This document shows, piece after piece, positions 8,062 through 16,547 of a stretch of DNA of 64,000 nt. Source of the DNA: Saliniramus sp050485405 (GTDB lineage Bacteria; Pseudomonadota; Alphaproteobacteria; Rhizobiales; Beijerinckiaceae); NCBI GenBank assembly GCA_050485405.1, contig JBJHBI010000004.1, forward strand, positions 30,686 through 94,685, given 5' to 3'. The notes beneath the pieces are model-generated. The model ran no database searches. It had not been told where the DNA came from and worked only from the letters and a program-made list of their open reading frames with translations. Numbering within the stretch: position 1 is the stretch's first letter; every line of letters starts with the position of its first letter. The position numbers and the translations under genes are program-made.

Positions 8062-9906
8062 ATGTCCGTTGCCAGCCCGAAACGACGAGCAACCGCCATG
8101 CACGACATCATGGTGCCCATGCGCGACGGCGTAAGGCTGGCGACGGACGTCTATCTGCCGGAAGATGCAGGCGAAGGGCCATGGCCCACGCTGCTCGAAC
8201 GCACCCCCTACGACAAGCGCGCCGCACGCGCCAACGAATACACGGTCGAGCATCCCGAGGTGTTCGGCCGTGAGGAACTGGCACGCTTCTTCACGGCGGC
8301 CGGATTCGCAGTCGTTTTCCAGGATTGCCGCGGGCGCTACGCATCCGAAGGCAAGTTTACTAAGTATCGCGACGAGGCCGAGGACGGTTTCGATACCATC
8401 GCCTGGATCGCCGCGCAGGATTGGTGCGACGGACAGGTCGGAACGATGGGGCTGTCCTATTCCGCCCACACCCAGATGGCGGCAGCCTGCCTCAATCCGC
8501 CGGCGCTCGCCGCCATGATCTGCGATTGCGGGGGATTCTCGAACGCGTACCAGGGCGGGATCAGGTTCGGCGGCGCGCTGGAACTGAAGCAGGTCACCTG
8601 GGCCTTCCGGCATGCGGCGCGCTCCCTCGCGGCCAGGACCGATCCGGTCGTTCGGGCCGCTTTCGACGCGACCCGCATCGAGGACTGGATGGCATGCCTG
8701 CCCTGGAAGCGCGGGCATACGCCACTGTCGCTCACCCCCGAATACGAGGACTTCCTCTTCGAGCAATGGGAGCAGGGTGTCTTCGACGAGTACTGGCGCA
8801 TTCCCGCGCTCTACGCCGCCGGCTGGTACGGCCGGATGCGCCCGGTTCCGAGCGTCCACATTTCCGGCTGGTACGACCCCTATGCCGTAACCGCCGTCGA
8901 GAACTTCGCCGGTCTGCGCGACGCGCGGCACGATGCCAGCCTGATACTGGGGCCGTGGACACACGGAAACCGCTCCCGCACCCATGCGGGCGATGTCGAA
9001 TTCGGCGCCGACGCCACTTTCGAATCCGCCACGGGACAGGACTACGTGACGTTCCGGATCGACACTTTTCGCCGCCATATGATGAGCCACGTGCAGAATG
9101 ACTCACCGCGCGTGCGCTACTTCCTCATGGGCGGCGGCGACGGACGCAGGACCCGTGACGGGCGGATGTTCCATGGCGGGCAGTGGCGCAGCGCGCAGAC
9201 ATGGCCGCCGGAAGACACGCGCAGGCGAGAACTTTTCCTGTCGCCCGACGGCTCGCTGCTTCCGCGCGCCCCCTCTGCTGGCGGCAGCTGCCGCTTTCGC
9301 TTCGATCCGGAAAATCCGGTGCCGACGATCGGCGGTCCGATCACCTCGGGGGCACCCCTCATGGTCGGCGGAGCTTTCGACCAGCGTGAGACCGCCGATC
9401 TGTTCGGCGCGTCGCGTCCGGGCATGCCGCTCGCGAGCCGCCCCGACGTCCTCGTCTTCGAGACCCCGCCGCTGGAACGCGCGGTCGAAGTCGCCGGAGA
9501 CGTCCGCGTCAGATTATTCGTATCATCGAACCGCCCGACGACGGATTTCACCGCGAAGCTCGTCGACCTCTACCCGCCGAATCCGGATTACCCGCACGGC
9601 TATGCGATGAACCTCTGCGACGGGATCCTGCGCAGCTGCTACAGGGAAGGCTTCGACAAGCTCGTCTCGCTCGAGCCCGGCGCGGTCGTACCGATCGAGA
9701 TCAGGCTCTACCCCACGGCCAATCGCTTCGAAATCGGCCACCGCATCCGCCTTGAGATCTCATCCTCGAACTTTCCGCGCTTCGACGTGAATCCGAACGA
9801 CGAACCCGGCAACGACCTGAGCCCGGTGCGCCATACAGCGACGAATACGATCTTCTGTGGCGGGGATTTTCTATCCAGGATCGATCTATATTGCCGTGAT
9901 GTTTGA
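8062..9906 (+). CDS. CocE/NonD-family serine hydrolase (X-Pro dipeptidyl-peptidase S15 fold)
   Basis: A 614-residue alpha/beta hydrolase, 5 bp downstream of the binding-protein gene and so the last gene of the operon. The catalytic Ser lies in GTMGLSYSAHTQ (the GxSYxx nucleophile elbow), the probable acid in SGWYDPYAV, and the His in GPWTHGNRS. The oxyanion tyrosine motif near TPYDKRA and the C-terminal jelly-roll domain (about residues 380-614, from PLERAVEVAGDVRVRL) are family features. No signal peptide is visible, so it is probably cytoplasmic. It likely cleaves an ester or amide bond in what the transporter brings in, for example a Pro-peptide, an acyl-amide or a beta-lactam-like compound. 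Confidence 0.9.
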   Translation: MSVASPKRRATAMHDIMVPMRDGVRLATDVYLPEDAGEGPWPTLLERTPYDKRAARANEYTVEHPEVFGREELARFFTAAGFAVVFQDCRGRYASEGKFTKYRDEAEDGFDTIAWIAAQDWCDGQVGTMGLSYSAHTQMAAACLNPPALAAMICDCGGFSNAYQGGIRFGGALELKQVTWAFRHAARSLAARTDPVVRAAFDATRIEDWMACLPWKRGHTPLSLTPEYEDFLFEQWEQGVFDEYWRIPALYAAGWYGRMRPVPSVHISGWYDPYAVTAVENFAGLRDARHDASLILGPWTHGNRSRTHAGDVEFGADATFESATGQDYVTFRIDTFRRHMMSHVQNDSPRVRYFLMGGGDGRRTRDGRMFHGGQWRSAQTWPPEDTRRRELFLSPDGSLLPRAPSAGGSCRFRFDPENPVPTIGGPITSGAPLMVGGAFDQRETADLFGASRPGMPLASRPDVLVFETPPLERAVEVAGDVRVRLFVSSNRPTTDFTAKLVDLYPPNPDYPHGYAMNLCDGILRSCYREGFDKLVSLEPGAVVPIEIRLYPTANRFEIGHRIRLEISSSNFPRFDVNPNDEPGNDLSPVRHTATNTIFCGGDFLSRIDLYCRDV

Positions 9907-10281
9907 TTTTACATTGGAAGCTTTCAATTGATAACTGGTAGCCAGGCTAGAAACAAAATTACCTGGTGCGCCGCTTTGCCGAGGAAGCCCTCAATGCGGA
10001 GACTACGCCCCGCATTTCAGCAGGAAGGTCCATGATGCAGGAGTCTAGACGCCGCGGTTTTTTCCGATTGGAACAGCCGATACGAAGCTGTCAGCGGGTG
10101 TTAATGCGTTCGGTTTGCATGGCCTGCCCATTATCGTCGGCGCGCCACACCTTTTGGTGGGTGCCATAGTGTTACATGCTGTGAGTATGTGTTGCCGCGT
10201 CGAATGAGATGTTACTTGTCTCGCGACCATTCAAGCCGCAGACATGGCAAAATTGTCTTACACAAGGATTTCAAAAAATGG
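9907..10281. other. Gene-poor, AT-richer intergenic stretch
   Basis: Between the hydrolase stop and the tRNA-Arg gene no intact gene is supported. The base composition is lower in GC than the neighbours. An AT-rich hairpin (ATTGGAAGCTTTCAAT, just after 9910) may end the upstream operon, although no T run follows. A short transposase-like fragment is annotated separately at 10049-10207. Confidence 0.5.
10049..10207 (+). pseudogene. Possible IS5/IS4-type transposase fragment
   Basis: A 52-codon open stretch without a start or RBS contains ADTKLSAGVNAFGLHGLP then IIVGAP. This resembles the TTKIHALVDAxGLPIRxxLT segment of IS5-family transposases. Nothing recognisable continues on either side. 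The resemblance is short and could be chance. It sits beside a tRNA gene, a common insertion hotspot. Confidence 0.35.
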
Positions 10282-10355
10282 CGCGCCCGAAAGGATTCGA
10301 ACCTCTGACCCCCAGATTCGTAGTCTGGTGCTCTATCCAGCTGAGCTACGGGCGC
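10282..10355 (-). tRNA. tRNA-Arg (anticodon ACG)
   Basis: On the minus strand a 74-nt cloverleaf can be folded by eye. The acceptor stem is GCGCCCG pairing with CGGGCGC, the D arm contains GCTCAGCTGGATAGAGC, and the anticodon stem is CCAGA/TCTGG with loop CTACGAA, giving anticodon ACG. The T arm contains GGTTCGAATCC. The discriminator base is G and the 3' CCA is not encoded. The ACG anticodon is normally deaminated to ICG and reads CGU/CGC/CGA arginine codons. Confidence 0.95.
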
Positions 10356-10506
10356 TTGCCGCGGCGCGGGTGACCGCGTCGGTGGGCGGTGGATAGAACC
10401 TTTCGGGGGGGGTTGGCAAGCCCCTTTTTGCGGAATCGGGGGTGAAAGTTTTCCGGGGCGACCCGGCGGCTGCCACATCGGCTTAGGCGTCAGTTCGGCT
10501 GCGGCA

Positions 10507-12111
10507 TCATTCGGGCTGGGGGAAGACCAGAACGAAGCGTGTGCCCGGTCCGGCGCCGTCGGGCGCGTCCTCCATCTCTCCCGCGACCGGCTCCTCCAGA
10601 TCGATGGTGCCGCCGTGCAGGCGCATGATCTCGGCGCAGATGGCGAGGCCGAGGCCGGTTCCGCCGGAGCGGCCCGAACCCTCGAACGGGCGAAACAGGT
10701 TCTGGCGCGCGCGCGGCGGCAGGCCGGGGCCGGTATCGGTAAAGCGTATCTCGACCGCAGGCCCGTCAGCTCCCGCGATACGACGCGCCCTCACCATGAG
10801 ACGGCGCGCCTGCGGCGGGGTCTTGTGCATCGCCTCGACGGCATTGCGCGCGATATTGACGAAGATCCGTGCCGCCTGCTCACGATCGGCGACGAGCCGC
10901 AAATCGTCGGGAATATCGAGAACGAGCCGCACCGGGCCAGCCGCACCGTGGCGCGCACCGTCACGCGCATCGTCACGCGCGGCATCGGGAGCAGGCGAAT
11001 CCGATGACGGCAAGTCCGGCGCGCCGTCGCCCGCAACGATCCCGGGCAGATCGGAAAGCTCCGCGATGACCGGAGCCAAGGCGAAGGCGACGGGGCGCGG
11101 CTCGGGCTCCTCGGCCTTGCCGAAGGCGAGGGTCGCCTCGCTGAAATCGATGGCGCGCTGGAGCGTGTCGACGAGGCGCGGGGCGAATTTCTGCACCAGC
11201 GGATCCGAGGCGCTCGCCATCCTGTCGGAGAGAAGCTGTGCGGCGGTGAGCATGTTGCGCAGCTCGTGATTGATCCGCGAGACGCCGAGCCCGAGTTCCG
11301 CGAGGCGCTTCTTGCGCGCGAGCGCCCGCTCGAGAGCCCGCTCCATCCGCTCCAGCGCCCGCTCGGCCACGCCGATCTCGTCGCGGCGCTGCGAGGGCGT
11401 GATGATGCGGGACCGGTCCTCGGGATCGGCTGCGAAATGCGCGACGTTGTCGGTGAGGCGGCGCACGGGCCGCACGATGACCCATTGCAGCGCCAGATAG
11501 ACGAGCCCGGCCGTGATCACCGAGATGATCAGCGACAGGATCAGAATGTTGCGCGAGAAGGTGAGAAGTGCCGCGCGCAGGGGCGCCTCGTCGATGACGA
11601 TCTCGACGAAATCGACCGGCTGCGCCGTACGCAATCCCTGCGGCGTGTCCATTCCCGCCCCGACCACCCGCATCGGCTGATCGGAGGGGCGCATCAGGGT
11701 GGTGAAGGCCGAGGTGATGCCGGCAACGAGGCCCTGCTCGCGCAGATCGACCACCCGCCCGACCTCGCGCGGCATATCGGCCACCGCGAGCAGACGGCGC
11801 GTCCCGCCGCCGCGCACTGCGACCGTCATCGCCCCCACCCCGCGCAGGAGATCATCCTCCAGATCGCGCGAGAGCCCGTCATCCGGGCCGGCATCGAGGA
11901 CGAGGGCGGCGATCTGCGCGGCGGTGAGCCGATCGTTCAGCCAGTTGCGCTGGAACTGTGCCACGGAGGGCACGTAGATCAAGATCTCCGCGATCATCAC
12001 GAAGGCGATGGTGAGCCACAGGAGCCGCGCCGAGAGGCCGAAACGGGGCGCCGGCGCGGATGATACTCCGCCGCGCGCCCTCACACTCTCTTCCGGCGCT
12101 CCCGCATCCAT
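10507..12111 (-). CDS. Membrane sensor histidine kinase (HAMP-HisKA-HATPase)
   Basis: A 534-residue inner-membrane kinase. Transmembrane helices lie at about residues 28-50 and 190-212, flanking a periplasmic sensor region, followed by a HAMP linker (VRPVRRLTDNVAHFA). The phospho-acceptor is in SRINHELRNML (His near 280). The ATPase boxes are IARNAVEAM (N box), FTDTGPGLP (G1) and GGTGLGLAICAEI (G2). A Ala/Asp-rich insertion, with repeats of ARDDARDGAR type, interrupts the ATPase region around residues 375-390. It starts 4 bp after the oxidoreductase stop, so the two are probably cotranscribed. No response regulator gene is adjacent, so the partner is elsewhere. Confidence 0.9.
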   Translation of the reverse strand: MDAGAPEESVRARGGVSSAPAPRFGLSARLLWLTIAFVMIAEILIYVPSVAQFQRNWLNDRLTAAQIAALVLDAGPDDGLSRDLEDDLLRGVGAMTVAVRGGGTRRLLAVADMPREVGRVVDLREQGLVAGITSAFTTLMRPSDQPMRVVGAGMDTPQGLRTAQPVDFVEIVIDEAPLRAALLTFSRNILILSLIISVITAGLVYLALQWVIVRPVRRLTDNVAHFAADPEDRSRIITPSQRRDEIGVAERALERMERALERALARKKRLAELGLGVSRINHELRNMLTAAQLLSDRMASASDPLVQKFAPRLVDTLQRAIDFSEATLAFGKAEEPEPRPVAFALAPVIAELSDLPGIVAGDGAPDLPSSDSPAPDAARDDARDGARHGAAGPVRLVLDIPDDLRLVADREQAARIFVNIARNAVEAMHKTPPQARRLMVRARRIAGADGPAVEIRFTDTGPGLPPRARQNLFRPFEGSGRSGGTGLGLAICAEIMRLHGGTIDLEEPVAGEMEDAPDGAGPGTRFVLVFPQPE

Positions 12112-12115
12112 GCGC

Positions 12116-13648
12116 TTAGCCGAAGAGTCGCAGGAAGCGGATCAGACGGCGCACGGCCGGCTTGCGCGCCGCCGGCTTGATGAATTCGACCGCCGCGCGC
12201 TTCGAGATTTCCGAGAATGTCGGATAGGCCATCACCATTCCCGCGATATCCTGCACTTTCATCTTCTTCGCCACGGCAAGCGTCCACAGACCGATCAGTT
12301 CCCCAGCCATGGGAGCGGCGATCGCGGCGCCGAGCACGATCCCCTTGCGATCGGTGATCACCTTGACGTGTCCCGCCTCGCGACGCTCGGCGCGCGCCCG
12401 ATCATTCTCACCTACGGGAAAGCGCAGGACGCGGATGCGCCCCTTATGCGCCTTGCTGGCCGCCTCCTCGCTACTCCCGACTGCGGCGAGTTCCGGATCG
12501 GTATAGGTCACACGCGGGATGATGGCGTTGTCGAGCTTCACGCGCAAACGGAAAAGCGCGGAGCGGATGACGAGCCCGGCATGCTGGTTCGCCGCATGGG
12601 TGAAGTGATAGCCGCCGGTCGCACCGCCGGCGCAATCGCCGATGGCATAGACGCGCCGGTTCGAGGTTCGCAAACCCTTGTCGACGATGATGCCGGTGGC
12701 CTCGTGGCGGATGCCGGCTGCATCGAGGCCGAGATCGTCGAGCACGGGTCTGCGCCCCGCTGCGACGAGGAGATGCGTGCCTTCGATGACGGCCTCGCCA
12801 CCTTCCTCCGCACCTGCAAGCGTGATCCGTATCGCCCCCGCCTCGCCCGACACCGCCGTGATCTTCGAGCGTGGATGGAAGGCGATGCCCTCTCGGCGCA
12901 GTTGCGCCTCGACCACTTCGGCGAGTTCGCGATCCTCACGGGCGAGGATGTCCTGCGCCTCCACCACGCTGACCTTCGCTCCGAGCCGGGCATGGGCCTG
13001 GGCGAGTTCGAGCCCGATCGGCCCTCCGCCGATCACGATCAGGTGGTCCGGCTTTTCCGCGAGATCGAAGATCGTTTCGTTGGTGTGGTGAGGCGTCTCG
13101 GCGAGGCCGGGGATCGGGGGAATGGCGGGGCGCGCGCCGGTGGCGACGACGAAACGCCGCGCCCGGATCACCGCATCGCCCGCCTCGACCCGGTCACGCC
13201 CCGTGAAGCGCGCATGGGCGCGCAGGACGGTGACGCCCATCGCCTCGAAACGCTCCTGCGAATCCACCGGCGCGATCCCGGCAATGACCCCGCGGACATG
13301 ATCGCGCAAGGCGGCGTAATCCACCTGCGGCTCGGTCGCGGTGATGCCGAAGGCGGCGGCCTCGCGCATGGCATGGGCGCGTTCGCCCGCCGCGATCAGC
13401 GCCTTGGAGGGCACGCAACCGGTATTCAGGCAATCGCCGCCCATCGTGCCGGCTTCGATCAGGACGACAGGCACACCGAAGGAAGCCGCGATCGCCGCGA
13501 CGGACAAACCACCCGAACCGGCGCCGATGACGCACAGATCCGTTCTGATCTCGCGCTTCTTCTCCGGCTTTGCCGGCACCGCCTCGCCCCCGTCGGGCGC
13601 CTGTCGCGCCGCCGGCATCGCCGCCCGGGTCGCCTGATCATCGGCCAT
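12116..13648 (-). CDS. FAD-dependent pyridine nucleotide-disulfide oxidoreductase (dihydrolipoamide dehydrogenase / mercuric reductase-like)
   Basis: A 510-residue protein with the two-dinucleotide-fold layout. After a ~35-residue Lys/Ala-rich N-terminal extension, the FAD motif is CVIGAGSGGLSVAAIA, the redox disulfide is GGDCLNTGCVPSKAL, and the NAD(P)H motif is IVIGGGPIGLELAQ. A second FAD contact is VYAIGDCAGG. In the C-terminal dimer domain the catalytic His-Pro-Thr motif of lipoamide dehydrogenases is replaced by AYPTFSE, as in several mercuric reductase-like flavoproteins, and C-terminal vicinal Cys are absent. True MerA or Lpd activity is therefore doubtful. It ends in a basic tail (RRLIRFLRLFG). 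Confidence 0.88.
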   Translation of the reverse strand: MADDQATRAAMPAARQAPDGGEAVPAKPEKKREIRTDLCVIGAGSGGLSVAAIAASFGVPVVLIEAGTMGGDCLNTGCVPSKALIAAGERAHAMREAAAFGITATEPQVDYAALRDHVRGVIAGIAPVDSQERFEAMGVTVLRAHARFTGRDRVEAGDAVIRARRFVVATGARPAIPPIPGLAETPHHTNETIFDLAEKPDHLIVIGGGPIGLELAQAHARLGAKVSVVEAQDILAREDRELAEVVEAQLRREGIAFHPRSKITAVSGEAGAIRITLAGAEEGGEAVIEGTHLLVAAGRRPVLDDLGLDAAGIRHEATGIIVDKGLRTSNRRVYAIGDCAGGATGGYHFTHAANQHAGLVIRSALFRLRVKLDNAIIPRVTYTDPELAAVGSSEEAASKAHKGRIRVLRFPVGENDRARAERREAGHVKVITDRKGIVLGAAIAAPMAGELIGLWTLAVAKKMKVQDIAGMVMAYPTFSEISKRAAVEFIKPAARKPAVRRLIRFLRLFG

Positions 13649-13761
13649 GAATCACCTCGTTGCACCAGAATAGGGCCGCAAAACCGCGGCGGCGACAAGG
13701 TTTTCGCTTATACGGGCGCAAGCGTTTCGTCGAGACACGGCATCGTTATCGCGCGATTCCG

Positions 13762-14766
13762 TCACGGCGCCGATGGTCCCTCCCGCGTGGTCTTCCAGAG
13801 CGAGAAGATCACGCCTCCGGCGAGGATCGAGAGGGTGACGCCGAGCGAGATCGCGGGATCGACCTTGCCGTAGACATGCGTCCAGAAGACTTTCGCACCG
13901 ATGAAGACGAGCACCAGCGCGAGCGCGTATTGCAGATAATGGAAGCGGTGGACCATCGCCGCAAGCGCGAAATACAGAGCCCGCAGGCCGAGAATCGCCA
14001 TGATATTGGCCGTGTAGACGATGTAGGTGTCGGTCGTGATGGCGAAGATCGCGGGCACCGAATCGACGGCGAAGATCAGATCCGCCACGTTGATCACCGC
14101 GAGCGCGAGGAACAGCGGCGTCGCGACGATCACCATCCGCCCCGAGCGTGCATCGCGCTCGCGCACGAAGAATTTCTCCCCGTGCAGCCTGTCCGAGACG
14201 CGCATATGGCGCTTCATGAAGCGCACGACCGGGTTCTGTGCGATATCGGGCTCGCGCTCCTCGGTGAAGAGCATGCGCAGGCCGGTGAAGACGAGGAAGG
14301 CGCCGAAGAGCAGCAGCACCCAGTCGTATCGCTGTACGAGGGCGGCGCCGAAACCGATCATCAATCCGCGCAGCACGATCACCGCGAGAATGCCCCAGAG
14401 CAGGGCGCGGTACTGGTATTTTCGCGGGATGGCGAAATATCCGAAGATCAGCGAGATGACGAAGACATTGTCGACGGAGAGCATCTTCTCGAGAAAATAC
14501 CCGGTGAAGAACGCCATCCCCGCATGGGTGCCGTCGCTGGTGGTGATCAGGCCGCCGACATAAGCCCACCAGATCACACCGCCGAAGACCATCGCCACGG
14601 CGATGTAGAAAGCGGAGAGCACGAGGCTCTCGGTCAGCCCGAGCGCGCGGTCGTGGCGGTGCAGGACGCCGAGATCGAAAGCGAGCAGCACCAGCACGAT
14701 GGTGATGAAGCCGATCCACATCCAGAGCGGCTTGGCGAGCCAGGTCAGAAAGAGAAAGTCGATCAT
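13762..14766 (-). CDS. TerC-family integral membrane protein (TerC/Alx-like)
   Basis: A 334-residue protein with about nine hydrophobic helices. Family hallmarks are FFTGYFLEKMLSVDNVFV and the matching VINVADLIFAVDSVPAIF, whose acidic residues are thought to bind or pass metal ions (manganese in Alx, MeeF and MeeY). I chose the ATG at 14766 (MIDFLFLTW); an upstream in-frame ATG at 14850 would add 28 residues unlike the family. No other tellurite genes are nearby, so a metal-homeostasis role is more likely than tellurite resistance. I could not recognise a yybP-ykoY manganese riboswitch upstream. Confidence 0.92.
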   Translation of the reverse strand: MIDFLFLTWLAKPLWMWIGFITIVLVLLAFDLGVLHRHDRALGLTESLVLSAFYIAVAMVFGGVIWWAYVGGLITTSDGTHAGMAFFTGYFLEKMLSVDNVFVISLIFGYFAIPRKYQYRALLWGILAVIVLRGLMIGFGAALVQRYDWVLLLFGAFLVFTGLRMLFTEEREPDIAQNPVVRFMKRHMRVSDRLHGEKFFVRERDARSGRMVIVATPLFLALAVINVADLIFAVDSVPAIFAITTDTYIVYTANIMAILGLRALYFALAAMVHRFHYLQYALALVLVFIGAKVFWTHVYGKVDPAISLGVTLSILAGGVIFSLWKTTREGPSAP

Positions 14767-15356
14767 GGGAAGAACCGGATTGCCGGCGCAAAGGCCGGGA
14801 CCAGGCGCAACGGCGCGCCTCGGCTCCGACATCACGCCTGCATCATGCACGCGCCAGAGGGGCCCGGTAACCGGATCGCACTTGTGCGCCCGAATGCCGC
14901 TTCTGGCAATACGGTAAAACGCCTGTCCGCGATCGCCCCGTGGCCCCGGAATCGCCGTGCCGCATTTTTGGGCGCCGGATGCCGAGTTGCCGCACGGCTA
15001 GGCGATTTCTGCCCAAGTAATTGTCAGGATTCGCGGCATCGTGCTTGACCTGAGACCGATTTGGCTTTGCAATCGTCAAGCCTGCATCATGCCGCATGTC
15101 TGCACGATCGGAGGATTTCCGCACGGGAATGGGTGACCGTTTTCCTGCGATCTCCGCGCGTGCCGGCAAGACGGCTGGTCATCCGGCTCAACCCGGAGAG
15201 GCAGGTGCGCGAGCACCTTGATTTTTTCGCTTTGCCGTCATGCCCGAGCCGCAACCGCCGTCATCATCTGTCGAAACCACGCTCCGGATTGCGCAGGTTG
15301 CGCTGCCCGGAGCCCCTGAAACGAAGCCGGATCAAGCCGTCGAGGAGCCTGTCACG
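14767..15356. other. Divergent intergenic region (TerC / ABC binding protein)
   Basis: About 590 bp separate the divergent terC-like and ABC binding-protein genes. Open frames here look like shadows without ribosome sites. The main structure is the terminator-like hairpin at 15203-15227, annotated separately, which leaves a possible 5' leader upstream of the ABC operon. I find no match by eye to TPP, FMN, cobalamin, SAM or yybP-ykoY riboswitch cores. Confidence 0.5.
15203..15227 (+). terminator. Intrinsic terminator-like hairpin in leader of ABC operon
   Basis: AGGTGC, a GCGA tetraloop (GNRA type) and GCACCT form a perfect 6-bp stem followed by TGATTTTTT. The T run exists only on the + strand, so it would stop transcription heading toward the binding-protein gene, whose start is 130 bp downstream. 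It could end an upstream short transcript or act as an attenuator. No + strand gene lies upstream to need an ordinary terminator. Confidence 0.6.
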
Positions 15357-16439
15357 ATGCCCAATCTGCCCGTACCCGCAACGCGTTCGTTCACCCGCCG
15401 CCTGCTGCTCTCCACCTTCGCCGCCGGTCTGGCGGTGACCGCCGGGATCGGAGCGCTCGTGGCCGGCTCCACCGCAGCCGAGGCGCAGACGCCGATCCGC
15501 TTCACGCTGGACTGGCGTTTCGAGGGTCCCTCCGCTCCCTTCCTCGCCGCGATCGAGCGTGGCTATTTCGCAGAGGAAGGCCTCGACGTGACCATCGATA
15601 CCGGCGCCGGTTCGCTGGAATCGATCCCGCGCGTCGCCACCGGCCCCTACGATATGGGCTTCGGCGACATCAACTCGCTGATCCGCTTCCGCGACCAGAA
15701 CCCGGAAGTCGGCGTCAAGGCGGTGATGATGGTCTATAACCGCCCCGCCTTCGCCATCGTGGGTCGCGCGAGCCGCGGCATCACCGAGGATGTCGAGAGC
15801 CTGCGCGGCAAGCGATTCGGCGCTCCCGCCCCGGATGCCGCCTTCGCGCAATGGCCGATCTTCCGCGAGGTCAACGGGATCGACGAGGAAGAATGGGAGA
15901 TGACCTTCGAGAATGTCGGCTTCCCCGTGCGCGAGCCGATGCTCGCCCAGGGTGAGGTCGATGCCGTGTTCGGCTTCGCCATGTCCTCCGCCATCAACCT
16001 CGCCGCGCGCGGCGTGCCGATGGACGATATCGTGGTGCTCAACATGGGCGATTACGGCGTCGAACTCTACGGCAACGTCATCATGGCGAGCCCCGAGCTG
16101 ATGGAAGAGAATCCCGAGGCGATCGAGGGCTTCCTGCGCGCCTTCATCCGCGGCCTGCGTGCGGTGATCGACGATCCCGATGCGGGCGCCGGTTACGTGG
16201 TCCAGTATAACGACGTGGCCCGCCGCGACACGGAGCGCGACCGCCTGGTGATGACGATCGAGAACAACCTCATCACCGACGAAGTGCGCGAGAACGGCTT
16301 CGGTGACGTCGATCCGGAGCGTTTCGCCGTGGCGATGGACCAGATCGGCCTGACCTTCGAGTTCTCGAACCGCCCCGAGCTGGAAGACGTCTTCACCAAC
16401 GAATTCCTGCCGCCGGTCGAAGACCGCATGTTCGACTGA
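15357..16439 (+). CDS. ABC transporter substrate-binding protein, NMT1/THI5-TauA-like
   Basis: A 360-residue periplasmic binding protein. The ATG at 15357 (MPNLPVPATRSF) has GAGGAG at 15342-15347; an earlier in-frame ATG lacks one. A Tat-like/Sec leader (TRRLLLSTFAAGLAVTAGIG, cleavage after AEAQ) is present. The mature part begins IRFTLDWRFEGPSAPFLAAI, the typical start of NMT1/ThiY/RibY-type proteins, followed by GYFAEEGLDV and YDMGFGDINSLI. Substrates in this family include hydroxymethylpyrimidine, riboflavin, sulfonates and nitriles. No thiamine, riboflavin or sulfonate genes are adjacent, so the ligand is open. Confidence 0.9.
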   Translation: MPNLPVPATRSFTRRLLLSTFAAGLAVTAGIGALVAGSTAAEAQTPIRFTLDWRFEGPSAPFLAAIERGYFAEEGLDVTIDTGAGSLESIPRVATGPYDMGFGDINSLIRFRDQNPEVGVKAVMMVYNRPAFAIVGRASRGITEDVESLRGKRFGAPAPDAAFAQWPIFREVNGIDEEEWEMTFENVGFPVREPMLAQGEVDAVFGFAMSSAINLAARGVPMDDIVVLNMGDYGVELYGNVIMASPELMEENPEAIEGFLRAFIRGLRAVIDDPDAGAGYVVQYNDVARRDTERDRLVMTIENNLITDEVRENGFGDVDPERFAVAMDQIGLTFEFSNRPELEDVFTNEFLPPVEDRMFD

Positions 16440-16448
16440 TATCTCCCG

Positions 16449-16477
16449 CCCCGGCACGGTACGAAGCGGTGCCGGGG
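16449..16477 (+). terminator. Intercistronic stem-loop after ABC binding-protein gene
   Basis: CCCCGGCAC and GTGCCGGGG form a perfect 9-bp stem with an 11-nt loop, ten bases after the binding-protein stop. No T run follows. Such stem-loops between a binding protein and its ATPase/permease genes usually stabilise the upstream mRNA or reduce downstream transcription, giving more binding protein than membrane parts. Confidence 0.6.
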
Positions 16478-16547
16478 CGCCTCACTCTTTCGGCCGCGCC
16501 TTCCCTTCGGGCAACCCGCCCGGACATCCCTGACCGGAGCCCATGTC

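Noticed and set aside
10405..10430. G-run/C-run hairpin followed by TTTTT near 10420
   Set aside because: On the + strand it looks terminator-like, but no + strand gene is upstream, the stem is only GGGG/CCCC, and on the relevant minus strand no T run follows.
13762..14766. Tellurite resistance gene
   Set aside because: TerC-family proteins are often so named, but no terABDEZ genes are near; metal homeostasis is the better-supported role.
12008..15048. Two long + strand open frames (12008-13873 and 13660-15048)
   Set aside because: They are shadows of the oxidoreductase and TerC genes in high-GC DNA; their translations are Arg/His/Asp-rich without motifs.
14767..15060. Manganese (yybP-ykoY) riboswitch upstream of the TerC-family gene
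   Set aside because: The association is common, so I read the minus strand for the conserved core, but found no convincing GGGGAGUAG-like element or paired L1/L3 motifs.
15050..15230. TPP or FMN riboswitch upstream of the NMT1-type ABC operon
   Set aside because: No CUGAGA...ACCUGAUCUGG-type TPP core and no RFN element core could be seen; only the terminator-like hairpin is supported.
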